Assembly (NCBI GenBank): GCA_000827265.1
Contig: KN834750.1
Coordinates: forward strand, 1,031,297-1,095,296
Length of the DNA stretch: 64,000 bases
DNA from: Collybiopsis luxurians FD-317 M1
Taxonomy: Eukaryota > Basidiomycota > Agaricomycetes > Agaricales > Omphalotaceae
Reading direction: 5' to 3'
The notes below the pieces were generated by a model, which made no database searches, had not been told where the DNA came from, and worked only from the letters and a program-made list of their open reading frames with translations. Position numbers and translations under genes: made by a program. The number at the start of each line of letters is the position of its first letter. The first letter of the stretch is position 1. Positions 21,289 to 34,062 of this stretch are shown piece by piece.

Positions 21289-22384
21289 AGTGCAGCTTCC
21301 GACGCAGAGATAATTTTTAAGCCTTAGGACGGCTGGTCAAGTTTACGCAGGGGCCAATGGATAAGAATCAGGGATGAACACGGCGAATACCTACCGCAGC
21401 GCAGCAATTCCCAAGAGATTTGTTTGTCGGCATTTCGGCACATCCCGGCGGCACACACCTTGAAGTTAATCTTGAATCGACTGAAACCTCAACATTCATA
21501 TTCCAGAGTCAGTGGTACATGAAGAAGGATGTGCCTATCAAGCCAATAATCCCAGACTCGTGAGGTTGACCGGTCTTCGTTTTATGGAAGATTAAAGAAC
21601 ACATGTAGAAATGTTGAGCACAACAGTGTCAAATGCTTCATGCTCATCTATTGCGATGAGACCCATTATAATCGCATTGGGTAAACTTACAGTATGTCCT
21701 CAATATATCTTTTCAGCTTCAAGTTTAACTTTTTTTTCCAGCTTTCAATCCCAGTTACTACAAAATCCGATGAACGGAATCCAGTTGAAGTCCTTGGGGA
21801 TGAATTTATCCACCAACAGTCGATTGTTGACGTCTAATGCTTCGTGGTACTTGAAAATGGGTCTAAGTTATCGCCGTAGTACCTTTTAGGACTAGCTCAT
21901 CGGTGAACAAAAACTATCATCATAACAGCTTCCCTAAATTTCAAACTCAGCCCGTCTGAGTGTATTCCTTCTTCCTTCTTCCTTCTTCCCATCTTTTCTC
22001 CGTTTTCCTCACTTATGTCGGGAAGCACAAACTGTGACAGTTATACAAATGCCGTTCACACTCGCGATCTTGCGCTTTTTGAGGATTCAGGAGCCATGTT
22101 ACCGTCTACCAATGGCCAAGCTTAAATGCTCATCTACCAAGTAGGTCGGAATCATGATCTCGCCGCATCGCAGCGACTCAGTACTATGCATCCGAACACT
22201 GTACTATTTCAACGCTCGTACCCTAATTTAATTCTACGAGTACTTTTTAAATCCAGAGGTGTTCACGACAGCCTCTTATGATAGCTTTCTCGTGCTATCT
22301 TTTTACCCAGCTCCGCCTTACCCTCGAAATGACCGACCTGTGAACGAGAGCTCCCTCCATCTCTATATAGTACCACTGATAGAT
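21289..22384. other. Intergenic, ~1.1 kb, no gene recognised
   Basis: Holds the upstream region of the HxRRGD gene and the 3' flank of CDC43. Contains a 7-bp microsatellite (ccttctt, three copies at 21967-21987) and a weak plus-strand frame at 21611-21889 without known motifs. Confidence 0.4.
21967..21990. repeat. Short 7-bp microsatellite
   Basis: ccttctt repeated three times and then ccc, in intergenic DNA. Confidence 0.85.
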
Positions 22385-23981
22385 CTAAAATTGGATAGCA
22401 ATGTGCCTTCTCGCCCACTCTGCCGTCTCCTTCCTAGCATTTATCAAAGGATCAAGTGGGTCGAGAGTCCACGACGAAAAGTCAGAAGCTTCGCCTTCGT
22501 CAATCGGCGGAGGAAACATTGAGATAGCTGCAAGGGAAAGGTAGGTGTGGTACGGGTCTGGAAAAAAAAAAGTAAGTTGATGCAATGTGAAGAACCAAGG
22601 TAAATAGAACCCCAAGGCCAACGATCGAGCGACTGCAAGGGGAAATTAAAGAACCACTCACCGGGTAGTTCACCCGGAGCCTTTGCAATGCCACCAAATT
22701 TGAACTGACAGCTGGCGAGGAAAGACGCAAGAGATCGAGAGTCTACCAGATTGCCAGCCCCGAGGATCTAAAAAATTTACTGTCATGAATCAAGATAGAT
22801 TATGAAAAAAATCCCTACCTTTAATGAACCTCCTATCCAATAGCAATAACAGGCATCAGCTTGTTTATTCGTCCTTCCACAGAATCCGCCGGATTCAAGC
22901 TGGTTATGCATTGCCCATTCGATGGTCTTGCGTTTTTCTGAATCGCTGAGTGGGCTGCGGGATACAGGGGCCAGGTGTATTGCCGCCATGGCAATGTATG
23001 TAGTTCCTCCTATATATCCAAAAGCTCAAGGTAAAGGACTTTAGACGTACGTTCACGATTGATACGTACCATTGGCCTCACAATACGTAGACTGGCCGTA
23101 TCCCCCTTCGTAAGACTAGAAACTTGGTTATGAATAACAGCGAGTGGCGGGAGGGTAGTCACACTTGCACGACAAGACGCAATAAACGCAAGTGCACGCT
23201 CGACATTGATTCCGGACCAGTCATTTAGAAGGTGGCTGATAACAAAAGCACAGTAAAGCGTTCTCAGGTCAGTTTCGCCACTTCCGGGAACCGTCGAAAA
23301 GCTTCCCGCGGAATCTTGAATTAGTTTCCTGTGCTTTGACATCGATCATACGAGATGCACCTGCCGTCTTCCCTTTGACACGCTTTCAGAAGCAGCGGAA
23401 TACCTTGCTTATCCAGCCGAGAAAAATCGTCTCTAAGGATCGCGAGCGTAAGCAGAGCGGTATAAGTCATAATGATATGAGGCGTGTTATAATCCGTATA
23501 GCTGGCCGTCTGCCATTCAAAATGAGCCTTTTGGCTAGCAAAAGGGAAAGTTCATAGCAAGATCTACCTCAGATGATATCGAACCGGACATGAAAGGACT
23601 CGGTCTAAAGCCTGATCCATACTGACCATCTAGAGAGAACGAGTTAAGCTCTCGGTTAAGGAGCGCAACAGTGAAACATACGAGCTTGCTGCTGCCAGAT
23701 CCACTCTCGCCAGGATTCACGTTCGTATTCTGTTGTCTTGATCTGAAGCATCTTGAGTAGATCTAGGCTTCCTATGCAATAGAACGCGATAGCCATCCTA
23801 TTGGAATGATAACAATAACAAAAAAACAAGGCAGAGAACGACCGAAGAAGACCTGCCTTGCCGAATCCAAGTCGACCTGATGACTGGGAAGCCCTGTAAG
23901 ACATCTCTTTACATGTGCGGCGTGTGCGGTTCCGGCCAGTGGCGGCAGATGAAGGTTTGTCGAGGTTGGGCTGCGAGACAT
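22385..23981 (-). CDS. CDC43: Geranylgeranyltransferase type I beta subunit
   Basis: Catalytic Zn subunit of GGTase-I, which attaches geranylgeranyl to C-terminal CaaL proteins such as Rho/Cdc42 GTPases. Nine exons (23981-23857, 23797-23682, 23629-23568, 23527-23361, 23301-23169, 23115-23070, 23009-22819, 22767-22662, 22557-22385) give 372 residues. Prenyltransferase repeats are visible: DGSFSTVPGSGETDLRTLYC, SYEGGYGQSTYCEANGGTTY, ESGGFCGRTNKQADACYCYW, FGGIAKAPGE. Zn ligands are Asp ~268 and Cys ~270 (DACY) and His ~319 (DPYHTY), at nearly the same numbers as in mammalian GGTase-I. The GGTase-I beta assignment over FTase beta or Rab GGTase rests on overall resemblance (for example LTGLPSHQVDLDSARM near the N-terminus). 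Introns 1 and 5 use GC donors; intron 3 is only 40 nt. Confidence 0.92.
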
Positions 23982-24503
23982 AATCCGAGTATATATGAGA
24001 CTGAGAGGGCGAGCAGAGTACGATAAATGAGATGGAATAAAAAGTCCTGAAACCTGAGAGAACTTATATACTAGTCCAGTGCGAAGCCATGACTGGGGTA
24101 GGTGGTAAGAGTTGAAGCTAGTCGATCATCAGCCTAATTGTCGGAAGAGCGGCTGCAGACTTCCCCACGGCAACTTGCGGTAAGGTCTCTATCAGTCCTC
24201 ATGCTAAAATTCTCTTAGTTTGAGTTTTACACTCGCGATTGCTCGTTATATGCCATCAAGCAAATCACCGACATGCTCATTTCACCTTCATGGGGAGGCC
24301 GCAAAAGAAGATATATGTTATAGAAACTGATCGATGGCGAGTATATGAAAAAGTCGCGACTAATAGAAACACTTTTGTGGTACACAGTTCCAGCGAAAGG
24401 ACCGGAGCGCAAAAAAAAGAGAAAAAGAGCACAAGAGCAAGTAAAAATTGGTATGTGGGCGTGACCACGACTTGGACGCATGGAGGATATTTGCCTTTGC
24501 TAT
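23982..24503. other. Intergenic: CDC43 promoter and NOT2 3' flank
   Basis: 522 bp with no recognisable gene or site. Confidence 0.5.
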
Positions 24504-26624
24504 TTATACAGCCATGCCAACTTGGAACGATCCTCTTTGAGGAGCCTGCTGTCCGGGTTGCATGTTTTGACCTAATCCCGGTGTCGACTGTGGAGCGGGT
24601 ATTAATTGGGGTCCAGGCATGAACGCAGGCGTGCTCTTCTCCTCCAAGTCGGCATATATCACAGTCATATTTTTGCGCTCTTTCGACCAATTCTCTGGAT
24701 CCCAATAAGTGTACTGTCCACTTTCGCCGCCATGAACCTTTGCTGATGGGTCTGAGCCGCTGTCCTTCGTCATCCATAACCGATGCTCTTTGTGGAATCG
24801 CCAGTTTCGGTTATATCTAACTTTCGAGTGAGTTTACGGTCCAGAAACTAGACGGGAACGCACAGTTCTTGCGCAGCAATCTCTTGAAGGGCATCGCGCG
24901 GCGAAGAGTAGAACATGAAGAATAACGTCTCATCGCTGAATGCCGTGACTTTACCAGGCCCCGGCGGCGGTGGTTGTACGCTGTAACACGTTGGAAGATG
25001 GAAGTCAGGTTCGACCGTGTGCGCTGCAGACTGATCTGCCCATGGAGTGATGAAGGTCGAATATAAGTTCCTAATATGCGAGAACGTCAGGAGGTGGGCT
25101 TGTAGTTTCCTTCAGGCACGCACCCTGCATATCCCATGTCTAGTCCCATCGTACCCAAATCAGTCCCAACACTGCTCAAGCCTTGATCCACATCTGAACC
25201 CGCGTTCTTTATCATCGCCAGGAGCCCTAATAACCCCCATCGATCTGCAGCGCTCATAAGTATCTGTTGTGCAGGAGTTTGTGGATGCTGATGTACGTGT
25301 GCTGTTGAGTTGGGCAGCGAGTTTTGCGTCGAATTGGGATGAGGGTTCGGTGTTGCGTTTGGATTAGGGTTCGTATTCGACGGATTAGGGTTGACAGCCG
25401 TTCCTGCGGCTGGCTGTTGTGATTCAAGGGCCGCCAAGCCATTTAAACCGTACCCTGCAGGTGCTGGCGCCGTTGCTCCTCCACCATTCCCGTTGTTTCC
25501 TCCTGTCTGATGCAGTGGTGGAGGTAAGTTTGGAGGGGCATTCAAGTGCGACGAAGTAATATTTTGCTGAGATGGATGTGTACCATTTTGCTGCTGTGTG
25601 GATGAAAATGCGCCTATCCCTGCACCTGGGGTGGGCTGTGCTTGCGCATTGGGCGTATTGGGAGAGTTCCATGCAGCATGGGCAGATTGATATAATTTCT
25701 GAGATTCGGGTCTTAGTAAATCAACTGACACAGAGAATGGTTAAACGTACCCGCTGCTGCTGCTGCTTGTCTGTCTCAAACCCTGTATGCGTATTTCTTG
25801 TCTGTGGCCCCAAACTTAGCATGCCTGGAGTCCCCTGCAATGCGCCCAAGAGGTTCTGCCGATGCTGCTGGTCGAATCCGTTCAGTCCCGGTGGATGTGA
25901 CAATGAGTTCTCCTGGTTGTTCTGTGACTGAGACTGGCCGCCTAGTGCTGGAAAATCATCTGGCGTAAAGTCTCTGGTCTGGTTTGAGCTTCCCCCTGTG
26001 CCCCCGATTGCCGTTGTTGATCCAGTCATCCCAGTCCCGGCCTGACTCGCATAACTTGTCGTTACACTGCTCCCTATACTCCCATGATTATTCCCATTCC
26101 CATTGCCGTTGTTCGTGGACGTCGAACCAAGAGCCGGAAAGTCATTAGGGTCGAGACCAAGTTCGCTCGTTGATGAGACCGACGGTGCATTATTCCCCAA
26201 ATTCGGCGTTTGAGAAATATGAGGGGGTAATGAATTTGAGGTGCCATTAGGCTGTGACTGCTGTACGGACTGATGCTGGCCTAAGGAACCTCCAAAGCCA
26301 AAGTTGTTTTGTCCGCGCTGCTGCTGCTGCTGCTGCTGCATGAATGTAGGCGGTGGAACAATTGCTTGAGATGGTTGCTGTGCAGTGGTACGATGATTAC
26401 TTGTAGGAAGTCCTGGAACATATCCTGCTCCTTGTAAAGCTGGACGGGGGGGCTGCATTCCATATGAATACGGTGACCGATATTGACCAGCCAGCGCAGG
26501 ATTTGGGGCAATATTTAGGGGCCTTTGCTGAGTCTGACCTGTAATGTAAATTTGAAGTTCAAGCCAGTTCTTTTACATGCATAACAACCGCGATTTGTGC
26601 CACAGGCTCACCTTGTCGATTCAT
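24504..26624 (-). CDS. NOT2: CCR4-NOT complex subunit NOT2
   Basis: NOT2 is a scaffold of the CCR4-NOT deadenylase, acting in mRNA decay and transcription. Exons 26624-26612, 26538-25751, 25698-25124, 25070-24864 and 24816-24504 join to 631 residues. The N-terminal half is Gln/Asn/Gly/Ser-rich with a Q7 tract (about residues 72-78), and has two DFPALG motifs (137-142 and 199-204), typical of fungal NOT2. The C-terminal NOT-box is clear: NLYSTFITPWADQSAAH, EPDFHLPTCY, KVTAFSDETLFFMFYSSPRD, QEIAAQELYNRNWRFHKEHR, LWMTKD and YTYWDPENWSKERKN. An extra ~50-residue Pro/Gln-rich tail follows. The first exon is 13 nt (MNRQ plus one base). The second intron has a textbook TTTACTAAG branch site, which settles the join after the Gln4-Arg stretch. 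Confidence 0.94.
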
Positions 26625-28573
26625 AACCCTTTGAACCTCGCAAAAAAAAAAAGACTAAAAAGCGCGGAATAAGCAAATAGCTTGAGGAACAAGAGCAGCA
26701 GCTAAACTGGAGTTTTGAAGGCGATTTGGATGCGATATGAAAGAGTTTAAAAAGCAATAATGCGCTACGAGCGTGAAGTATATCTTTTGTTTGCGGTTTC
26801 GCTGTGGGCCGGCGGGAATTGCTTAACTAATATATCCAGTTGGAGCAGCAACATTCATCAAAGTCCCAGTTCAAATTCAAGCTCTTGAATACGTAGCTAC
26901 TAGCAGCTACTGGCGTGAATTAGCTACTAACAAGTGCGCGTATATACGGTGTACTATGTGTGTGGTCATATCTTTGATTAGACTCACTCGGTAGACGGTA
27001 AGTATATTCGAGAAACAGAAGATGATCCAGAATGCAAAAATACCTCTTCTCGAAGGCGGAGAAGTGATTTCTCCCTTCTGATACCCCAATACTCAACCAA
27101 TACTACTAGTGAATAAATAACTTCCGCGACATAACCTCAGAGGAACAGAGCACAACTCAGTGTTACGACTCGGACTTCCCGCCCCTTAGTATTCACTTGG
27201 TGGTACTTAATTTATCGTCAATGAAGTCCAAAAAAAAAACTTCGATTCAGAATAGCCATCTACTTGCGATTGATGTTCTGGCTCGGAACATGAACAGGTC
27301 TTCAATACCAAGAGCAGATTGTGTATCAGCTAAGTATGACAGCCAACGTTCAAACTGGTAAGGCTGTAAGTGGCTTTCTCGGGCGCACTGCTTAATGTGA
27401 CGGTGAGAGGCACCGAGCTTTCCTGCTTGAGTAGGGCAGGTCGCCAAGCTTTGTTACTCCGTAGGATCAGCAGCAGTCGAAACCAACATCTGCTGACGTC
27501 CGCTGAAGATAGTGGCTCCCAAACAGCCTCACGCTGATGTATGCAGTCAGTTCAACTTCAAACTATAGAACACTCCATGCTACTTCCGTGCTACTTCTGA
27601 AGGGCGCAATTATGCCTTTGTCAAAAAACCACAGAATAACCAAACGATTTGCCCCGGATCACTTGCAGCTGCTAGCAATCACGATGTTTCCCTTCACAGA
27701 TTTTCGCTCCCTTTTGATCTGTCGCTCTCAGATGCAGGCTCGCAGCACTACTTACTCCTCAGATCCTAGTCTCCTACTCCCCATAATGCGAACATCGTCG
27801 ATCGTCAGTGTATATCGTTGGTCTGCTTACAGGAGACTAGTCTTCTACACCGTTCTAATTGACTTGAACGGCACTCAACTCGACACAAGGACCCAACTCT
27901 TGCAAATATTGTATCTTGCTTCATTCGTAAACCTGAGTTCTTGAACTCTCTTTCTCTCGTCTTTCGAGAAGTATTTGAATTTCTGTTCTCCTCTTGTTCG
28001 ATTTGTCCGGCCAAATGCCACCAAAGTGCTACTGTCTCTGCTTTTTCCTTTTTGAAATAGGAGTCTCGTTACTCTTAACCGCTGGTCTACGCAAGCACAG
28101 GCAGCGCGGCAAAATAATAGTGGTTTAAGAAAGAGACCGAGAATTGAAACAGATTCTGATGTGAGCAGTCTCTGCCTTATTACCGTCTCTGCCATATTAC
28201 CGTGGGTTCCGTAGAACGTGCAACCTGCTGGATAGAAATCCCGGTTGACAGAGGCATCGAGGATCGTTGGAGTGGAAACACGTCACCCAGAACATATTCA
28301 CGGTGCAATTTCCCAGATAACCAGGATATGGCAAAACCCGTACGCTGTGCATGGTCTTGCAAATGGAAGTAAAAACAGAATATTAGGTTCATTTCCGCCT
28401 CATGACTGTCGAATTCAATGCCGACGCTACATATGACGTCACCTGGCAGCACGCAGCATCAAACAGCAAAGAATTACTCAAAATTTCAGAGGTCAAGAAA
28501 GAGAGCGTATATATAGTGTCTGTGAAGTCCTTTCAGGAGTCGGCCTCCATGCGTCGGCTCATTCACTAGGCCA
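26625..28573. other. Longest gene-free stretch (1.95 kb)
   Basis: Between the NOT2 start and the hexosaminidase stop. After the NOT2 promoter I find only short, compositionally ordinary frames on both strands (longest 135 codons at 27537-27944, no motif), no splice-linked coding signal, repeat, tRNA or transposon end. It could hold an RNA gene or a decayed gene that cannot be recognised by eye. Confidence 0.45.
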
Positions 28574-31097
28574 CTAGGCAGTTAGATCACAAACACCCGG
28601 CCTAAGAGCGCACCACAGCGGTTGGAGGGCGATAGCGCCGACACCACGCTGGGTCATTCTGAATGCAACGTCGTGCAAACGAGGTAGAGCTGTGCTGACG
28701 TTTCCACCAGGCCCTGACCAAAACAACTCTGCAGATGCAGCAGCTCGGGGCCAGACAATCGAATCAAGATTGGAAGGATGTGATTGCTTCAAGTTGGAAG
28801 TAATGAGAACCGTGAAGAGTTGAAAGGGTGCAAATTGTAAACATACCTCAGTCCAGAGTAGTTGTTCACCTCCGATGACAAGCTTGGCTTGAGCATCAGT
28901 CATATTGGCGATGGGATCAAAGGTGTATGCGTGTTGCCAGGTCTTGAACGGATCGCACCTGGAAAGATTATATAAAACGGTGACGAAATTCCCTGTGAGC
29001 ACAAGCAACGTACCAGCTGTTGCCTAGAGGATTGGCTCCAACCCAACCTCCAGCACCTGAATAGCCCAGTGAATGGTAGGTGGATTGCAAACGAGCCAGA
29101 ACTTACCGCAATCCAAGTAAAAGTAGTCAGAAGGCGCTTGAACAAGCCTGAATCCCTTTTCGGCCACAGCTGCAGCATCAGTGGATGAAATCCATACCCT
29201 TCATCCAAACCAGTCAGGTCTTCTCTTGGACAGCATACAAAGCCATACTCACATCACAATTGTGTTGTTTGACAGTGTCACATTGAAGTTGAGGACCATT
29301 TCTGTAATATGTGAGTCTTACAACTATAGATTAACGACTGCAACAGCCTTACCCTCCCAAACAACAGGTGTCTTTCCACTGTGCTCAAGGACTCCGTGGG
29401 TAGCCTGAGTGAACGTATCAAGAGCCTGGAACAGCGTCTTTCCAGTCGCATTTAATTCAGCTTGAGTAGGTTCATCAATCTCGTAGCACTGAGAATTGAA
29501 CCACAACAAATGAATCGTTCGTGAATATTTAGAATGTATACGCCCATGAATTAAATTGCGCAACTACCTACCTGGGTGTTCAACTCGTCCCCGCCTGTGG
29601 AGAAATACCTCCCAGGAAAACGAGCAGAAATGGCAGAAATAAGTGAGGCAGTAAAGTTAGTTGTGTTCTCACTTGCGAAGCGAAGTTGACCGGCGGGAGG
29701 TTCTAGGTCATTCGAATTATATAAACGTGGATGATGTAGCGGGAAGACCAGGAAGAAAGTAAGACGGACCATTGGCATAAGTGGCCCAAGGAGTTGCGCC
29801 AGGACATGCGACATGTTCAGGGTAGGCCTGAGCTATCACGCTATTAAATAATTTAAATCGATAAATCTTAAATAATATTTTTTAACAGACTGACCTAGTA
29901 TGACCAGGTGCTGTGAGATTTTCGAAATCAGGAACTGAGTGTTGAAAAATAGACTCAGATCACTCACTGTCCACTTCAGGGAGAACATCGATACCGCGCT
30001 ACAAATGAATATTGAAAAATAGAGACGCATAAGCGAACAAGTGGACCGCTTACTGCTGCAGCATAGGTGACTATATTGTGAACATCATCGGTGCTGTAAA
30101 TCATCGACGGACCATATGCGCCCTTAGCAGATAGCTCCGGGAACTCGGGAACCTGTAAAGGGAAGCTTTGGCTGTCGACCATGTGCCAGTGGAAGGTTGT
30201 CATCTATAGATAGATGTTATCAATGAATGAATAGACATCAAAACTTGGTTGCCACTAACCTTGACCCAGCTCATTGCATCGAGCGTCCTCAGTATATCTT
30301 CGACGGGGAAGCTGATGATTGTCAGGTCAATCAGATTCTTAGAAAGGTGACGAGGGACCCACTAGTTCCTAAAGGAAAGCCAAGGGCCACACTCAACGTC
30401 AGAAAATCTCTCAGATCATTTATCTTACCGGCTAGTATCAAGCATGAAGCCCCGATATGGCTGCAAAGGACAGTGAATTCGGAACAAGTCCGGTGTGCAA
30501 CGCAATGTACTCACATAGACAGGCGAGTCTGTGATGCTAATGGGAGCCTCGACCGTATAGATATCATTATTTAGGTAGTAAAAGAGCTGACCTGGCTTCT
30601 CATTGAGCCCGGTATGTCCCAAGACGATAAAGACAATACAAACCAAATGTTGTCAAACCACGGAACAAGCCCAAACTTGAATTGGCCTTGAGGGTAGCCG
30701 CAGAGCCATCTGCCGGTACTGTTAAAGTGTACCCCTCGACACGCGACTCGATATCCTCGGTAACTTCCTCAGAGATACTCTTCACATTCCCGCTGTGCCC
30801 GGAATCGAAAGACAGCTTAAGGGATGAAAGGGATTTGGCGTGCTGTAGGCTCGAAGCATATGAAGCACCCCTGTCAACGACTAAAGCTTCCAGTTTATCA
30901 TTCTGAAGGTAAGTTTTGGTGCGGTCAATGGCTTCCAAAAGATCCTGAGAAGGACTGGATATCGCTGAAGTATCAATATGAAAGTTGGAGGCGAGAGTGA
31001 GAGGGGTTGTTCCCGTAGAAAGGCGAGTAGGAAGTGGCCAGAGTGCTGCGGCAGTGGCGGTAATAGCAGCTACGATGAATAGAGATTTGGAAGCCAT
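28574..31097 (-). CDS. Secreted beta-N-acetylhexosaminidase, GH20
   Basis: Removes terminal N-acetylglucosamine from chitin oligomers and glycans outside the cell. Fifteen exons (31097-30644, 30591-30515, 30460-30429, 30311-30260, 30203-30054, 29998-29968, 29910-29895, 29840-29770, 29702-29572, 29488-29353, 29301-29253, 29198-29107, 29056-29014, 28958-28847, 28786-28574) give 552 residues, normal for fungal GH20. A signal peptide (MASKSLFIVAAITATAAA) is followed by the GH20 N-domain, then the barrel: PYRGFMLDTSR, FHWHMVDSQSFPL, RGIDVLPEVDTPGHT and the catalytic Asp-Glu pair in STGGDELNTQ (about D333-E334). Later come VVWEEM, GGWVGANPLGNSWCDP, GGEQLLWTEQ and WPRAAASAELFWSGP. The PGHT residues come from a 16-nt micro-exon. 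Nothing is missing from the active site. Confidence 0.95.
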
Positions 31098-31655
31098 GGT
31101 GGAGACAGAGAGGGAGGAGGATAAGACTCGAGGGCTACTCTTGACATCTTGTCCGATTTATACCAAGTTCCAAACAATTGAAATCAAATTGACCGTATGC
31201 CATGCGCCATATATGCATCACGAGAAGGTAATATATTATATATAGGCGCTCACCGCTAAGGTTTCGCGGGGGTCCGTCCTTCATTGCATGAGGCATCCTT
31301 TTCCCGTAGTCACTCTGTTAGAGATACATGTAGATTCAAATAGTTGCGCTGATACTATGCTAGCTAAGCTCACCAAGCAAGTATCGACAAGTTGATAATT
31401 ATCATAAATTTCAGGGATGTTCAAACAGGTTGACACCGAGATCCACACTTACAAAGCTCCGAGTACATAACAGATAGGTTATTCCTTTCAATATGTGAAC
31501 AATTGCCCAGGAGTCATTGGGAACGAAGCAGCGAAAGAAACGTCTACGAAAAAAAAGAAAGTGCAGAATTACTTCGAAATAAAAAACAACTGGTCGCGAA
31601 AACCAAATAAGGATGTTCTTTGGGATGAAGGAAAAAAGTATATCATCCCATATCT
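31098..31655. other. Intergenic: hexosaminidase promoter and epsin 3' flank
   Basis: 558 bp; the 3' UTR side near 31500-31650 is A-rich. No gene or site recognised. Confidence 0.5.
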
Positions 31656-33575
31656 TTACAGCAACAGATCGTCGGCTCCAGCTGAATTCGAACCAGTAGC
31701 CCCAACAGAAGATCCAAAAGATCCAAACGCATTCGAGCCCATGGCAGGTTTCGCAGGACCAGATCCCCAGAGGCCTGCAGATGCCTTTTCGTTCTGTATA
31801 TCTTTCATTGACTTGTTTGCACCTCCTGCTGGAGTTGAAGGCTTCGACGAGCCCAAGGACATTGACCACAAGTCATCGAAGTTGCTGCTGGAAGCCGGTT
31901 TCGACGAGGCTGCAGGGGAAGCGGTCGTACTGGAACTCAGAGTCGAGCCCGTGGCCGAAGTGGACATGGGTCGCATCGGCGCCATACCACCGAAGGAGCT
32001 ATTGGACGACAGCGACGGGGATGGTCGGTGCATTCCCCCAGCCGCCATGCCACCCATTCCTGTACCCGTTCCTGTACCCATGTTATAGAAACCTTGAGAC
32101 TGCAACGGAGGGGAAGATGTAAAACTCATTGATTGTGGTCTGGCTGGCGTCGAGTTTAACATTTCCATCAGGTTCATCTTGGGTGCAGTAGGTGGGGCGG
32201 AGGGTGCAGCAGCAGCAGGAGGCGTCGTCGTTGTCATTGTTGGAGCAGCTTGGAAATCAGCAAAGTCGTCATCTGTGAAAATAAAGTAATCAGAACTGTA
32301 TATCAATTCTTTAGGGAGATTCATTCACCGTCCAAGCCGACGCTGGTTTGGGCGGGCGCCTGTGCCACCGCAGGTAAAGCCTTCTCGGAGAACCCAGGTG
32401 GAGCCTGAGGTGTAGTGTTGGAAGAGAACGTATCATCAAGACCACCGAGAAGATCGACTTCCTGTACGGGTGCAGGAGCAGGTTCTGGTGCAGTAGGCCT
32501 GCGAGCGGTCGGAGAACGAGCGGACGAGACTGATGACGAAGTATTCATGCCACCCCGCCTGGTAGGAGACGTAGAAACATCTTCGTCGTCGCCTGCGTTA
32601 TATTCTTCGAATCCGCGTGAGCTGGCATCCCGGAAAGAGCTGCTTCCGCCACCATAAGACGAACTCCCACCATAGTCTACAGGGAAAGATAATGAAGGAA
32701 AAGAATGATAAAAAAGAAACCGAGCGCACCACCTCCGTATCTATCACCGCTGCTGAAACTGGAACTTCCTCCGTATGCAAGGCTATCACTGCCAAATCCG
32801 CCATAACGACTTCCGCCGCTCGAGAAACTCATTCCATCGCTTCCGGTGCCAGTATACTTGCTTTTGTTAGCCTTGGCTTTGCGACGTTCAGCCCGGATAG
32901 TCTCCACATCAGACAACAACTCTACGATCTCCTTCGCACGATTCCGGACATTGAGCCCCTGGTCCTTCCCCTTGTCATCTATATAGTGAAAACTTCGAAG
33001 CATTTTTATGGTGGATATATGTGCCCTTGCGTCGTCTACAACGCGCTCGGAGCCATGTTTGATTAAATATTCCAGAAGCTGAAGAGATTTGTAAATTTGT
33101 CGCCACTGCCTGGCTTCTTTTTCCATGAAGCGGGAGTAAATACTGGGCATGATCTCGTTAAATTCTGGGCTAGTTGGTGGGTGAGCTGTGAGCTGTAACA
33201 GTTTGATGAGGCAGCATACTAATTGAACGTCCTGCAATGAGATATTAGGCTTGTAAAAAGCTAATAGTTCTAGAATACTCACCGGCTTGCGATGTCCTGC
33301 ATTAAAGTTGAGCTTGCGCCCCTACACAAACCCTGTTACTCTCATACACTGCGGTAGATACGATTTTGATCTTACCAAGGGTCGTCATTTGTAGCCTCTC
33401 GAACTTTTGCCTCAATTTCACTGACATTGAGGACAACATTTTTGGCCTATTTTCTGAATGAGTATACGGCAAAAAGTGTGAATCGATCCAAAGCAATTAC
33501 TTGTTCATAGTACGACTTGATATCGTACATTGTAATTTGAGAGAGTGTGTTCCCGAGAGCTTCCAGTCTGTCCAT
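31656..33575 (-). CDS. TGN/endosome-type epsin (ENTH domain, Ent3/Ent5-like)
   Basis: Clathrin adaptor accessory protein that binds phosphoinositides and helps form vesicles. Exons 33575-33501, 33446-33376, 33321-33283, 33169-32730, 32676-32329 and 32272-31656 give 529 residues. The ENTH domain fills residues 1-~150: ITMYDIKSYYEQAKNVVLNV, EIEAKVREATNDDPWGASST, LMQDIAS, FNEIMPSIYSRF, EARQWRQIYKSLQLLEYLIK, HGSERVVDDARAHI, KMLRSFHYIDDKGKDQGLNV. The rest is Gly/Ser/Pro-rich and disordered, with DLLGGLDDTF and an acidic-Phe motif DDDFADFQAAP, of the kind bound by AP-1/GGA ear domains. No NPF or ubiquitin-interacting motif was seen, which fits an Ent3/Ent5/epsinR role at the trans-Golgi or endosome better than endocytic Ent1/2. 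The subfamily is inferred. Confidence 0.9.
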
Positions 33576-34062
33576 GGCTGGCGTTCAACAAAGATTCAAA
33601 AAATGAGTTTCAAGGAGAGTTTTGAGGAAAGCCCACTGAATCACGGTCACGCCTAACATCATATGACATTTGTGACTCTGATGGCCGCAATTCCGTCGTT
33701 CCGAATTCGTGACTGGCAGATACAATAGACTCAATACTCTTAAAATTCTATGTATGAATAGCAAACTGCTAAGGTGACATCTCTGGCATCGACTGAACAA
33801 ACCCATAGTGAATCGGCTATCCAGTTGTCGTGTCAACTGTGAGCTACATGATATCATGGCACAAAAAACCCGTAGGATCCGCCGTGCATCGACGCCTTTG
33901 TATCCTTATTCTGGACTCTCTTCAAGATTTTAGTTTTTCGCTCCTCTCTTCTGGTAGCTCAGGCTGGTTTGTATAAAATAACCCATACGTCCTACGGCTG
34001 ATATCTATATGTGATCCTACCAAATTTGATCTACTATATAGTGGCACAGTCGAATGCATAGA
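33576..34062. other. Intergenic: epsin promoter and reductase 3' flank
   Basis: 487 bp. Nothing recognised. Confidence 0.5.

Noticed and set aside
24277..24777. 166-codon minus frame over the NOT2 end
   Set aside because: Shifted reading of the NOT2 last exon and 3' flank.
25698..25750. Apparent frameshift or 26-nt intron in NOT2
   Set aside because: A normal 52-nt intron (GTACGT, branch TTTACTAAG, acceptor CTCAG) restores the frame fully.
31495..32088. 197-codon plus frame
   Set aside because: Antisense of the Gly/Ser/Pro-rich epsin tail and its 3' UTR.
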